NCBI RefSeq assembly: GCF_014356525.2
Contig: NC_052509.1
Span: 32,573,852-32,637,851 of the forward strand
DNA: 64,000 nucleotides
Origin: Nilaparvata lugens
Taxonomy: Eukaryota; Arthropoda; Insecta; Hemiptera; Delphacidae
Reading direction: 5' to 3'
In this document: positions 50,346 through 63,257 of the stretch, piece by piece
Layout of the letters: every line of letters starts with the position of its first letter
Numbering within the stretch: the stretch's first letter is position 1
Position numbers and translations under genes: made by a program
Notes under the pieces: generated by a model
The model's database searches: none
What the model was told of the DNA's origin: nothing
Seen by the model: only the letters and a program-made list of their open reading frames with translations

Positions 50346-51692
50346 AACTAAGTCATGATACCGGTATTGGGTATCAGAAATATCATAAGTATTTTCATTA
50401 TAATATGATTAAATTCGTGATTTTTCTATCCCGTATAAGCCAATTATTTTTTAGATTATATTTATTTATCTATCCGGGAAAATCATACTCCTCTAAAAGT
50501 TCACAATCATGAGTTTCCATTCAAGAATAATTTAATCGACAGGATTCATTCTACTTCTTATGAGATGATTCAATTCCTCAATGTGATGAAGATATTTCAA
50601 GAGGAGAGTCAATTTTTGAAATGCTCCTGTGTATTGAAAATGTTCTAGGATGAAGATTCCACCCAGTTTAACATAAACTCTCTGGATCAACTCGGATTCA
50701 TGAATCATTGATCCCGACTTAGCTCATAATCTATGCAATGCACAACACACTCCAGCCTCCTCCTCCTCCTCCACCTCCTCCTTCCCCGCCAACTCCTCCT
50801 CCTCCTACTCCTCCACTACTCATCCACCACCAGCCACAAATAAATGGGATCACGTTAATCATAACTGATTGGCAGCCGCGGTATTTGAATGAGCGCTGAT
50901 TATTGAAAGCGAGCGTGGCAGCATCGAAATAATTGTGAACCGGGAACAGAGCCGAACTGCGGAACGGAACAACAACAATGAGGACGACCTAAGCTAACCA
51001 GAAACGCAACTAATTGAATGAGGAGACTCCGTCGCCGACCAGCATTTCTGCGCTGTTTGGGCTGTCTGCGCTGTATTCTGTAAACAAATTGGATCATTAG
51101 ATGCGTGCCGACGTGACAATGAACGCTGATGGCGAAGACTGAAACGGTGAAAAGGATCAATCACAAACGGCCTGTTACCTTGACAACCACATGCGACACT
51201 GAATCATCATCAACCACAGCATTTTGTTCAACGGCAACGCGTTTCACAGGCGGAAAAACTCTCCACTTCCACTTTTCGAAATATGGATGGAGTTGGTTCT
51301 GAAAGAAAGTGTTATTAATATCATCCTCAATAGAATATAGCCCGATAAGCCTTTAAAGCTCCGAACTATCTTTCAATATCAGCCTATAAATTCAACACAT
51401 GCAGAAATATTGCACAGTGCTTAACTGAAAATAATCTTGAATCAAGAAATATTTTCTATAATTTCTTCAAACTTGATGTTTACACCACAATATTCGATAT
51501 TAGCATCATTTTCGGTCAGTCTGAGTCCCGTATCTTGCTATGATTGACATGCCATTACAGTTTCAGTTATAACAACGAAACCAAATTCATGCCATACTGT
51601 CAAATCAGGGCTATTCTAAGTGAGACTTCACGGCTCGAAGAAAAACGTAACAGTGGAGCATAACATGATTTTTTCAAACAATCACATTTTTT
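50346..51692. other. Unassigned DNA
   Basis: A CTCCTCC tract lies at 50755-50825. The stretch 50870-51190 is more G+C-rich than the surroundings and open on the minus strand (50900-51160), but without a recognisable motif. Confidence 0.35.
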
Positions 51693-52502
51693 ACTTTCCT
51701 TGCCCTATTACCATAGGTAAAGGAAGTATTGCTTTCCGGAAAAAAATTAAGGTACCCCAATTTCTAGATTTCCATACGTTTCAAGGTCCCCTGAGTCCGA
51801 AAAAGTGGTTTTTGGGTATTGGTCTGTATGTGTGTGTGTGTGTATGAGTGTATGTGCCTCTGTGTACACGATATCTCATCTCCAAATTAACGGAATGACT
51901 TGAGATTTGGAACTTAAGGTCCTTACGATATAAGTATCCAACACGAACAATTTCGATCTAATGCAATTCAAAATGGCGGCTAAAATGGCGAAAATGTTGT
52001 CAAAAACAAGGTTTTTCGCAATTCTCTCGAAAACGGCTCCAACGATTTTGATCAAATTCATACCTAAAATAGTCATTGATAAGCTCCATCAACATGCCAC
52101 AAGTCTCATATCTGTAAAAATTCCAGGAGCTCCACCCCATCTATGCAAAGTTTAATTTTAGATTCCCAATTATCAGGCTTCAGATACAATTCAAACAGAA
52201 AATTCCAAATGGAAAAGATTGAGCATAGAAATCTCTACAATCGATGTTCAGTAACAGTTTCACCTAAAATCTAAAATAAGCTTGAAATTCGAGAAAATGT
52301 TATTATTTCAATTGCAAACTGTTGATTTTTTAAAATCAATCACTATGAAGAGATAGCAGACATCGTGTGTCTCCAGGGTTATAGTCCTGTCACTCGCTGG
52401 CTTGGATCTTTGAATAGTAGACTTGAGATGCGCGTGTACACTAGCGCCAGGTGATAAATTTTCATAACGGCAAGGAAAGTTGTGTGAGTGCGCCACACCA
52501 GA
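51693..52502 (+). mobile_element. Rep-A element, copy 3 (810 bp, complete)
   Basis: Starts ACTTTCCTTGCCC after a T-run and ends GCGCCACACCAGA before another T-run. The family order is complete: hairpin TACCATAGGTA, TTTCAAGGTCCCC, short GT repeat, ATGGCGGCTAAAATGGCG, TCTCGAAAACGGCTCC, GAGCTCCACCCCATC, GGCAAGGAAAGTTGTGTGAG. No coding region. It serves as the reference copy for this family. Confidence 0.8.
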
Positions 52503-53037
52503 TTTTTGTAAGTGTTTTACTTTTATAATTGTGGATTTGAGTGAAATTTTTAATATTTTTGACGATTGTGGAAGAAGATTTCTTTTGGGCTTGTATTTTG
52601 AAATTGATTGATGTGATAGATTCAAAATAATTGTAGTAGATACATTTTTTGGACTCAGAATAGTGTGTGAATTGAGTTATCATTTCTACATAAACTCTAG
52701 ACTGTGTATACCAAATTAAGGTTTAGAGCAGTTTTGGGCGAATGCCTGTTGTTTTTACCTGGATTGTATCTTTGTATATGAATAATAATAATAATTGAAT
52801 GAATACATTGAATGTGGTCGAATGTTTCAATTGAATACATCAGAATTGAGACGAACTAGAATCGTGAATACGACCAATTCCAGTATCCCAACTCCTTATA
52901 ACATACTCCTCACGTAACAATTTTTTTTTGTCATACTTACTAAATATTGCAGCTTTTTCCATGCATTAAATCAATCTGCCGTTTGCAGAACAAGAAAACA
53001 TGTGGTTTTCATTACAGCATACTATACTGTAAAGAAA
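52503..53037. other. Unassigned DNA
   Basis: A+T-rich, an AAT run near 52780; no feature recognised. Confidence 0.35.
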
Positions 53038-53317
53038 TCATAATATGTTTTCTTTACAGTCGAGTATGTTTCCTAGTTCCGAAATAGGAACATTCAAACA
53101 GCTGCCTTCAGTGCTCCAGGTGAGAGTTTTGTCAACTACAACCACAAAATTCCTTATTCCAAAATAGTTCGCATAATGACCTGCAGGTAGCAGTATAGTC
53201 ATCACTTGGTAACAATTTAAACTTCTTATTGTTAAGAACTTTAGTGAGAAGATTACCTTCATGATCAGAAAGCATCTGAATACGTTTCTTATCCCAATCA
53301 AACTTATCCAGATTCAA
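53038..53317 (-). pseudogene. Unrecognised cysteine-containing ORF, apparently frame-broken
   Basis: Two overlapping minus-strand frames share a plausible protein-like composition. The first (from 53317) reads NLDKFDWDKKRIQMLSDHEG and ends near ELFWNKEFCGCS at 53132; the second continues with VDKTLTWSTEGSCLNV and SELGNILDCKENIL to 53038. The switch of frame is near 53135, consistent with a one-base indel. I do not recognise the family. The upper end is cut by the start of the neighbouring inverted-repeat element. It could be a decayed host exon or a captured foreign sequence. Confidence 0.25.
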
Positions 53318-53363
53318 ATCCCCAACAGTGTCTCAGTGTTTCATTCAGGCTTCATTTAGCCTT

Positions 53364-54196
53364 CTATAGTGAGGTCCACGTTATAATGGCAGTGTACGAT
53401 TGACAATACTGTTGCTGTCCTTTTCTATCATACAACAAAACAGATAGCGCTATCTCTCCAGTTTTGAAATGTTGTCCGTTTGTCAGAATATATTATTTTC
53501 ACTTTTGACAGTGACTGTACAAAAGTAAACAATATTCTCAGCCGATATTTTCTTTCTTAATCTTATCAAAATACTCGAGTACTCGATAATTGATTTAAAA
53601 TGTATTTTTGGAACAATGAAATAATTTTTAGACATTACCCTATGAGAAACACGAATTGAAATACCTGAAATGACATTTTAAAAGTTGATATCCAACCATC
53701 CTGGACTTTATCCATGCTTCAGTTAGGCTTCACGTATAGGTTAGACCTACTCATACCGGTATAAAAAATATTGAAAGGTTATTTCAGAATTATTTCCATT
53801 GAAATAATTTTTTAATAGGATTTATATTTTTCCATTGTGTTTGAAAGAAATTGGGGTAGAATACCTACTAAATAACTTAATTTCTGTTGTTTTGAAATTC
53901 AGATTGTTGTATCACAGCTTTTTAAATTAGCCGCCATTTCAGGTTTGTATAAAAATAAAAATTGGATCTCTGTTATAAAAGCAAATTTTTGAATCAAATT
54001 ATGAAAAAAATATTTTCTTGAAGTACTTGACATTAAATTGATTATTTTATCAAGGAAATGATAATTATTATTAGATCAAATTTAATGGCATGAATTGAGT
54101 AAGAGCTGTGTACACTCAAGTGGCTAAATTGAGAGACTTGGCAACGTTTTTCTCCTATCTTTCTTCACTGTCATTATAACGTGAACTTTACTATAG
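53364..54196. mobile_element. 833-bp inverted-repeat element flanked by TA
   Basis: Left end CTATAGTGAGGTCCACG, right end as reverse complement CTATAGTAAAGTTCACG, followed on both sides by TTATAATG and CAGTG. Arms are about 31 bp with four mismatches. TA occurs at both ends. The interior is A+T-rich without a transposase. A partial relative is at about 49685-49730. Confidence 0.8.
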
Positions 54197-55774
54197 AAAA
54201 TAGCGCTCGGATACTGCAACACTGTCCACCGAGTCAGTCCCAATAACATCTGAGTAATTAATATAATAACTCAAATAATTTAAGAACTCATCTAAGAAGT
54301 TAAAAGTTATAAGAACTCATTTGGAATCTTATAATATAGGCCTTTATTATTTTACTAACAGGGCACCCGTGCGTCGCTACAGGAATTAAAAGATAAGATT
54401 ATTTTTGTGAAACATTTATAATCCAAGTTATACCAAAATTGTTATAATTGTGTATGTTATAACTGTATGTTTCTGAGATTAGGCTACAACTTGGCATGAA
54501 AATTATTGAGTCAAATCATTCGAATAATTAATTGATTTGTTGGAACTGCTCTGTAGAATAGTAGTCTAATTGCTGCGAATTTTGTAGAATATTGGGCGGG
54601 GCTTAAGAGTCGACCTCGACTTTATTCATTGGCAATTTATATTTCCCGTTGACAGTTATCAAATTAGCAGTGATCATGCTATTTTTGTTTTGCTTGATGC
54701 AATTGAAGATTAGATTCAAAATTAAGTGATTCAGAATTTAATGACTCTGGTATCCATGGATCTCTTGCTTAGTCTAGAATTTTTGGCATTTCGCTTACTT
54801 TTCGTTTCACTTATCCAGAAGTGTAAAAGCAGCCAATTCACTGATTCTTTCTTCCATGGAAGTCCATTCATACATAAGAGTCCATTCATAATAGTTAGTA
54901 TAACATTGTCTCATGTCCTAGACTCTACAATAATAAATATTAAAGTGGGATGATTTGAATGTGAATTTGCATGGATCTGAATAGAGTTTATTCAATCACT
55001 TTGATTATTGACCATTATATGATTTCTTTCTCCTATCTCAGCTTCAAACAAAAGCTTAGGAATGAAAATTTGAATGTAAACTGACATATAACTTATTAAT
55101 TTAATTTCTATCTAAAATATCGGGGCACCGAGCTTCGCTTGTTATTTATTCAACCGAACACAATTCTTCAAAATGATTGGGGAAGGACTAACAGGCACAG
55201 CCCAAAACTGTTTCTTCCCCGAATTTTGTTTTATACACTATAAATAGTCCAAAAAGTAGGTTATGCACTATACACTTGAATTCAGGTCCAATTTTCAATC
55301 GGAACACTTGAAAACAGAAAAGTTCTACTTTAGATTGTTTGCAGACCAAATTGAATAACAAAATAACACTTACTTATCACTTAAAACTGTGAAATAATGA
55401 TTTACTTTGAAAATTATGATATACTCTAATTTAGAATGATATACCATTTCATGTCAACAAATCAGATTACTTTGATAAAATCGATTAAAATTTCTAGATT
55501 CAACAGCTGAACATAATTCTATATCTAGCCCACACAGGCACTCGCATCTTCTGTTTTTGACAGACGACGAAATTAATATCTGTTTTCCCAAGGATGAATA
55601 ATTATTATCCTTTTCATGTCCCTTAGCGAGTTTTCCCAGGGATGAGACCTAGTGCAATCGAATTTTTATATCATAAACCTACTATGTCCCAATTCCGTGA
55701 AAATCAATAGAGCCGTTTTCTAGATCCGTTGGACATACATAACCATTTACAGAAATCGCTCACTTAATATAATA
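54197..55774. other. Unassigned DNA with Rep-E fragment
   Basis: 55550-55760 matches part of Rep-E in inverse orientation (GGATGAGACCTAGTGCAATC). The rest is A+T-rich with no recognised gene. GGGCACCCGTGCGTCGC at 54361 resembles the opening of Rep-D. Confidence 0.4.
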
Positions 55775-55939
55775 AGGTGCGTACAGATATAGGCACCGCG
55801 AACATTAGCAATTCACTTTTAATCAGCTGATGCCAAGCTTCTTATATCTGTATCTTACCTTTTTTGTAAAAATACAGATATAGTCAGCTGATTAAAAGTG
55901 AATTTCTCATGTTCGCGGCGCATATATCTGTACGCACCT
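55775..55939. mobile_element. 165-bp inverted-repeat element (MITE-like)
   Basis: Arms begin AGGTGCGTACAGATATA and are complementary outward to about 60 bp (CCGCGAACAT, AATTCACTTTTAATCAGCTG), with a loop near 55835-55870. ATA stands on both outer sides, so the target duplication is TA or ATA. No coding capacity. Confidence 0.85.
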
Positions 55940-57054
55940 ATAGGATTGGCAACTTTAGTATTTACTCTTGATCTATCAATATAGGTTTGTCTTGTGTCAT
56001 GTAATGACATCTTGAAAGGAAATAGGAGAAGCTGATGGAATTTTTTTTTCGATTCAGTTTTTAGCTGATATTGAAACATGAAAATATCAGGCCCAGTGGT
56101 ACAAAAGCTTGTTCAATTTCAATCAGGATTAAATTTCATGAGAATTAATCAGAGCAGGGTTCTTTAATAGAAGGCTCCTCTTATTGGTTCTCGTGGTATT
56201 TAGTCCGGATTATGAATTCACAGACAGTGCAACAGGCTCTTTCAATGCCATGGCTGCGTACAAACATAGAACAACAGAGGAACCAATACAACATTTCTAT
56301 CACCCCACAATGAACATTACATTCAACTATAATATAATGTTCGGAGAGATCGATTCTACATTTCTTTTGCTATCATCCGGTCACTTTCTGAGCCTATGCT
56401 TCCAGATGTTCCATGGATACTGCAATGTTTTAAATTAAGGTCAGCAAATTTGTTCACTCAACTACAGCTATTGTAATCTTTTTCATTTGCTCACACTCTC
56501 TTACGTTTTCAACAGACTATGGAAAACTTTTTTCTGATCAGCTACTACTTGAGAGACCAATAATCCTTTCTCAAAGAACTTCAGCGAATTTTCCCAGACT
56601 TGAGACCTGTTCCAAAATAATGTTTTTTGTCGCAAACCCACAATATTCCTGATTTAATCAAAATCACGTTTTTTAAATCGTTAGAGCCGTTTTCGAGATC
56701 CATCCGACATACATACATATCCACACACACACACACATTCAAATAATTGACTTCAATGATTATGATTTCATTCAATGAGAGCTTATTTCACATAATAATA
56801 ACAGCTGGCATCAAAAGCAAAAATGTCAAACATGATTATTTTATCATTCTACAAAGGCGACTTTCTAGAAGTATTTCAAGCCTAGGTGATGATGATGGGA
56901 TGATTGGAATTGAAACAGTAGCGATCTTCAACATTATTATCTTCATCTGATCTAAAGTAACCAAATTATAGTAAGATTCACATCAATGTGTCAGCATTGT
57001 TAGAATGGGGAGCGTTGAGGTTTTAAATGAGGAATTCTGACAGTCAACGAAGTG
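55940..57054. other. Unassigned DNA with half of a Rep-E-type palindrome
   Basis: 56090-56212 resembles the palindrome of Rep-E (GGCCCAGTGGTACAAAAGC) but lacks the complementary right end. 56580-56740 is a weak inverted Rep-E match. No gene is recognised. Confidence 0.4.
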
Positions 57055-57056
57055 TA

Positions 57057-58377
57057 AGGCTAGTTTCACACTCATTCGGTTCGTTTCGTTTTCGGCAAAT
57101 TCTGATAAGTGTGAACGGTAATTCGGTTTGAATTCGGTACCGAATAGAAACCGCATAGAACCGAACGCCCACTTAACTCTAATAAATTCCATCAGGTTTC
57201 AATTCGTTGCTAGCGAGAGGCTACTTTTACACACTTTCGGTTCGGTTCGGTTCGTTTCGTTTTCGGTTCGTTTTCGGTGAATTCCGATAAGTGTGAAACG
57301 ATGATTCGGTTTGAATTCAGTATCGAATAGCAACCGCATAACACCGAACGCCCCCTCGACACGAATAGGTTTCATCATATTCGAATTCGTTGCTAAGGAA
57401 ACAGAAAAAAACAAAGTCTCTCACACACGCTTGCTTTTTTTGTTTTTATTTTAACCTGATAGCGTGATTATCTGTTCCAAAAATTCCCACAAATTTTCAA
57501 TAAAAAAAAAATCTCTCTGAACATCCAAAATTAACATAATCAAAAATAAACTATTCAAATGATTCACAATTTTTAATTAACTTTAAATTAATGTTGTTCA
57601 AGAAATAACATCTTACAATTCAGCACCAGCTGTTATATTTAAATATACCAGCATGAACTGTGAAAATCCAAACACAGCTGTGTTTGAGAAGAAAATACCT
57701 AATTAGAACCGTACGAATAAAAATCTGGTGTGGCGCACTCACACAACTTTCCTTGCCGTTATGAAAATTTATCACCTGACGCTAGTGTTCTCGCGCATCT
57801 CAAATCTACTATTCAAAGATATGAGATAGCTGGTGATAGGACAATAACGCTAGAGACACACGAGGTCTGCTATCTCTTCGTATTGAATGATTTAATAGAA
57901 TCAACAGTTTGCAATTAAATAATCACATTTTCTCGTATTTCAAGCTTATTTTCAATTTTAGGTGAAAATGTTACTGGACATCAATTGCAGAGATTTTCAT
58001 GCTCAATCTTTTCCACTTGAATTTTTCTGATTAAATTGTATATGGAGGCAGCTAATTGAGAATCTAAAATCGAAATTTGCATAGATGGGGCGGAGCTCCT
58101 GAAATTTTTACAGATATAGGACTTGTTGCAGTTGATCTAGCTTATCAATGACTATTCCAGGTATGAATTTGATCAAAATCATTGGAGCCGTTTTCGAGAA
58201 AATCGCGAAAAACCCTGTTTTTGACAACATTTCCGCCATTTTAGCTGCCATCTCGGATTGCATTTGATCGAAATTGTTCGTGTCGGATCCTTATAGTGTA
58301 AGGACTAAACGTTCCAAATTTAAAGTCATTCCGTTAACTGGGAGATGAGATATCGTGTACACAGACGCAAATACACT

Positions 58378-58425
<48 letters not shown>

Positions 58426-58610
58426 GACCAATACCCAAAAACCACTTTTTCGGACCTTGAAACGTAAAGAAATTTGGAAATTGGGGTACCTTAATTTTTT
58501 TCGGAAAGCAATACTTTCCTTACCTATGGTAATCTGACATTTATGAAAGCCTCATTCGTTTTCGGTAACGAACCGAACCGAATGTAACCGAATGCGTGTA
58601 AAGCTAGCCT
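57057..58610. mobile_element. Inverted-repeat DNA element with TA flanks, split by Rep-A
   Basis: Left end AGGCTAGTTTCACAC, right end as reverse complement AGGCTAGCTTTACAC, followed on both sides by CATTCGGTT. TA flanks both ends (57055-57056, 58611-58612). The left part contains two tandem copies of about 170 bp (57057-57220, 57222-57410), each starting with an AGGCTA-CTTTACACA-type end and holding TTCGGTTCG runs. About 0.81 kb of Rep-A sits inside. Without it the element would be about 0.74 kb. No transposase. Confidence 0.8.
57724..58533 (-). mobile_element. Rep-A element, copy 4, nested
   Basis: Minus orientation. Starts TCTGGTGTGGCGCACTC after an A-run and runs in family order, with an AC microsatellite at 58380-58421, to TACCTATGGTAAT. 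The last about 15 bp of the consensus end (GGGCAAGGAAAGT) are missing. It lies inside the TA-flanked element and is therefore younger than it. Confidence 0.8.
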
Positions 58611-58936
58611 TATGCATATTCTCCAATATTTTTATCGAAGTCTACCTTTCTATTTTCTTCGGTAAAACAATTAATGTTTGGGAATAATTGATTCATGGGA
58701 AAAGCGCCTTACTTCTATTGAAGATATTTTCACATCAGGAAAAGCAACAATAGCTATTTGGCCGTTCCAATAAATAACCCCTTTCTTTCGCCCAAGTTGA
58801 ATTTTAGCCGAATTTCCTCATTCTTTGCAACAGATTCCACAATCGACACTTCTGATATTTTGAAAATACATTTCATATATCATCTAGTCATAAAAGTTTG
58901 TTTTATGAAAAATAAAAATTATCTATACTCCAAGGT

Positions 58937-59376
58937 ATAGCTCTGATTGAAGCAGCAGTGCCTAATCAATTTTGTTCTCGATAAATGCATTTTAATTGGT
59001 TCTTCAACTTGGTGCCAACCTGATGAAGTCATCTCAACTTAATGCCAACCTGACAAAATTATTAATCTAGTTGCCAGTTAACAACTGTTTCGAAGAGGTA
59101 CTCTCTCTAGATTATAGTTCTATAGTAACATATGGACATTTCTATTATAATTTAGAGATTGTGAGAAGAAGAATATACATGCTAAAAGACGAACTTTGAA
59201 CCCTTAAGAACTATCCTTAGAGTTGAAATATCGCTGAAAGATTTCTTAGTGAGCACCTAGGACGTATAAGGAAGCTATATTCCAAGTTTTGTTGCAATCC
59301 ATCCAGTGATCGATGAGTGAGTGAGTGAGTGAGTCAGTGAGTCAGTGAGATAAAAATTTCATAAGTATAGATTTGA
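58937..59376 (+). repeat. Dispersed repeat Rep-C, copy 2, with GTGA tail
   Basis: Counterpart of 43360-43775, same orientation, about 80 percent alike by eye. It ends in GAGTGAGTGAGTGAGTCAGTG. Confidence 0.75.
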
Positions 59377-59531
59377 GCTCGATGGGTCTGTCTGTTATGA
59401 ACTAGGCGCTACAGGATAGGTCATGTTTAAAAATGCAGTAGCTCGAACATCAGCAGGTAATGGTTTCTGTTTCTCAGCAATATTATTCTTTCTCGGATAA
59501 GTATGACAAAAAATATTGAACGTAACATGTA

Positions 59532-59623
59532 CGGTAACGTATTTACCGCATTCGTATGATAATTCTGCCCTCAACTATGTTTTGGGCAGAAACAATCATG
59601 CTTATGCGGTAAATTATCGTTAC
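59532..59623. repeat. Small inverted repeat
   Basis: Arms of about 21 bp, CGGTAACGTATTTACCGCA on the left and its near complement (TGCGGTAAATTATCGTTACCG) on the right, with about 50 bp between. Confidence 0.6.
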
Positions 59624-60797
59624 CGGACTTGTGACGTGAAGTACTATTCCTCTTGTATTTATCCCTTGAAAATGTGTTATGCGATGGATACAGAACATGC
59701 TTGGGAAATCACTAACACTACAATTCTCGTCACTTCGACTTTTCTGCAAATAGACTGCATCAGAATGAAACACCGTCATACAGACAATATAGAATATTGA
59801 TGGAATTTTTGTCATATTTCGACGATGACACTATGATAATATCTCCTTCTCCTCAATTAGCGCAATTCTCGTTGTTGTAGTCTCAATTCCTGAAACAAGA
59901 GAAAAATTTTCACCTTTGATATCGACTAACGTTAGATTCTTCCCTCGTCATCACATCATCGAAAAACAGATGAATTCACGAGACACCGTTGTCAAACATA
60001 GAAAATATCTCACCCGACACAGACTCATCACTGTTACTGTGGAAACAGTTGATCAAATCAATAACGACGATTGAATGTTTCACTGCAAAAAAGACAGCTT
60101 GGAAGGGTTCATTCTTCTGTTTCTCCCTATCCTGCTCCTCTTTCTGTCGTTCCCGTTTCTTCTCCTGCTCCTGTTACTCTCTTTGTTGTCTATATTTTCA
60201 TCGCTATCTCTTCGTCATTCCAACTCTGCTTGAGATGCCATCAACGATACGATTTATACTTTGAGTTGGAATTATAGCGATAAATCCTCCACCAGCAGCG
60301 TTTTCTCACGGTTTGATCTGTGATCGTGGTTAGAATGATTTTCTTGTTTTAACGAAAATCTGAAATTTTTTCTTTGTTAGCTTTCATAAGTGATGGAGAA
60401 TTATGGATGAATAGTCAGAATAACAATAATAATATACTGACTGTACAACGAGTGATATCACTTATCCAGATGCTTATAGCCCTCCTGAGAGAGTACCATC
60501 ACTGTATTTTCAATAAAATTAACATGCATGAAAATTTAATATTATGATTCTTCCACAATTATAAGCTTGCGTAATGGAAGAATAGAATAAGTAGCCTACC
60601 TTTGATGAAGGTAATAAGTAGCAAACTCTACCAAGTATGCTGATGCTTGAAACTGATATGGAGTATGAAGTATTTTTAAGAAGTACTTGATAGCATAGAA
60701 CAACCAATCTTCTGTACATTGAATACATGGCTATTTTATATCGTGAGAGTCACAATATTGTGCTGATTGATAATAAGATATCTCGAACAATATGATA

Positions 60798-60839
<42 letters not shown>

Positions 60840-61239
60840 ACACAAAAATACAGGTTAATGTTTCCACAGAAATTTATTGTGGCCATTTCCACTTGAAATC
60901 AATCATATTTGGTCCATATTCGGTAGAGAGTACAAGTCACAGCATTAGAAACCATTACGTACATTTGAACGTCTACTCCAGGGCCTGAACGATATCAAGT
61001 TATCAACCTCAGAATATTAACTGATGTAATATGTTAGCCACATCGTCTCCACCTTTGGTCAATTTTCAACAGCTTGAAAGAGTTCTTACTCATGATTTGC
61101 ACATTAATTGCCATCCTTGCCTTGGTCCATTGTCCCATGTTGTTATGACAACTGAAAATGACGAGGAGATACTTGCTGATGGATGTGATCCCTGGTTGGC
61201 TTCTCTGTTCTGGTCAAGCTGTCAAAGGCAACTGTGAAT
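59624..61239. other. Unassigned DNA
   Basis: No recognised gene; a TA microsatellite at 60800-60837 gives a meaningless tyrosine/isoleucine frame. Confidence 0.4.
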
Positions 61240-62480
61240 CACAGGTGGAGGCAGTTGGAGGTGGTAGGGGATTTGGAAGGAGAGGCAATAGAAGGTAGAG
61301 GAGGACGCGGTAATGGTGTGTAGAGGTGGAGGCAACAGGAGGTAGAGAAGGAGAAGACAATAGGAGATTGAATAGGGCTACGACGAAGAAGATTATGGAA
61401 ATGAGATGGGGCAAAGAGAATGTAAATATAGATTAGATGACAAGTGGTAACTATGCATCACCTCTGGACTTTGGAGGATAATAATGAGAGGAGTGTGGAG
61501 AAGGAGGAAGAAAGAGAAAAATGAAGGGGATAGTTGAGAATTTAAGAAGCGAGTGGATATGCAAATTGACCAAAAGTTATGGTCAGGAAGGACAGGAGAG
61601 AAGAGATTACATGTCAAAGACTTGAAAGAATTCAAAAAAGAGAAGAGAAATGAGAGCGAATGATAGAGGAAGAGGAAGGAGAGGATATTATAAGAGTCTG
61701 ATGAGATGATCAGTAGATGTGAGAGATTAGAGAGTAATGAGAGAAGATTGATTGAAAAAAGCTACAAAGGTGATATGAGGAAAGCAGAATAGAGAAGAAG
61801 AAAGATCAAACAGCAAAACAAATATAGGAAAGGAAGACAAAAGATAACATTTTGTAGAACCCAGTTGAAAAATGAAGGAAGCGAAATAACAACAAAAAAA
61901 ATGTGATGAGGAAAGAGATGGGAAGAACGGAAAAATTCATGCGAAATAAGAACGAGAAAGGGAGGGAGGATAGATAAATAAAAATAGAAGGTGAGACACA
62001 AAGAATAAATGAATAGAATAAACAGAAAGAAGAAATTGATATTATGGGGGAATTATGCAGTAGGAAGATGTAAGAGGATGAAGTAAGTATAAGACGAGGA
62101 GACAGGATCAGAAGGAGGATGCAAGGAGGAATTGAGGTGGAAGAGAAATCTCACCGCTAATTGTCACGCCAATGCGTGCGTCTAATGGTCTAATTTGTTC
62201 ACAAAATAAACCGAACACTCCTCTCATCAACCTACTCTTCCACCATCTCCACTTCCTCCTTCAACTTCACTCTCTGCTTCTCCAATCCCTGCTCCATCAA
62301 CAACCACACCTCTTGCCATTCCTTCTCTATCCACTCCGCCTTTAATCATCTTCCATAATTTTCTTACTTCAATCCTCCTCCTCTTTTTCCTCCTCCTTTT
62401 TCTCCTCCTTCTCCTTCTCCACCACCTCCTCTCATTCTACTTCTTCAGCCCTTTCTTCTTCTATTACTTCCCATCTTCCT
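61240..62480. other. Purine-rich block that flips to a pyrimidine-rich block
   Basis: 61240-62150 is about 0.9 kb dominated by A and G on the plus strand; 62215-62480 is dominated by C and T. The switch lies within about 60 bp (62150-62210). Frames here are compositional. Confidence 0.6.
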
Positions 62481-63257
62481 CTTCACCAGTCCCCACCAAT
62501 CACAGATGCTTCACTTCCCTTCCGAGAAGCTCCTAAGTCACTTTTGAACTTCCGCTGTTAGGAATCCAAGACCGACCCTTCGATTGGCGCCTTCCGAAAT
62601 GAGCGCGGCAACCATCACTACATCTGTGCGTTGCGCGTCACTACCTGACAGAAAATTAATTAATTTGACTTGCCAAGCGACAGAAGACAGACAGCACGCA
62701 GCTCACGATGTTCGCGGTTCATCGATCATACGGCGCGTCGTGGTTTCTCCTCAAACGACCTGTTCACTGATTTTCTTCCTGCGACACACACATCAATTCT
62801 ACACACGCACTTTACACACAAACGTTATATGCTGATAATCTTTGACTCTCACCTAATATGCTATCAAAGATCCTATATCAATGATCCTACATGGGGAAGA
62901 TAGCTTTGGTTCGTGCTTAGAGATTTTGGATATAATACAACAGTAGTAAATGATCTTACTACCAGAAGATTACTGATAACTTGTTTTCATTTTTCACCAT
63001 AAAAGATCTGATGGAATTTGTTTAATAGGAATTGATATTTTAGAATTCCTTCACAATAATTGTGAAACCAAAGTTTCATTTCTGCCTCATCCACATAATT
63101 TGAACTAGCGTTAGCGAATTTCTGACTTTTGACTTACTAGAGCCCAAAGTCGTTTTCTGTGAGTTTGTATGTTCTACAAGAACATTAGAGAGAATCGATC
63201 AATCAGCTTCAAATTTTTCACACGAATTCTTCGAACCTTTTCACAGATTAAGTTCGT
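62481..63257. other. Unassigned DNA with a CpG-containing stretch
   Basis: 62540-62760 is richer in G+C and CpG (GCGCGGC, GTTGCGCGTCAC, ACGGCGCGTCG) than the rest of the window. It could be a host promoter or first exon. No frame there is recognisable. Confidence 0.35.

Noticed and set aside
58355..58537. Frames with HTHTHT runs here and at 34411-34629
   Set aside because: They are translations of AC/GT microsatellites inside Rep-A.
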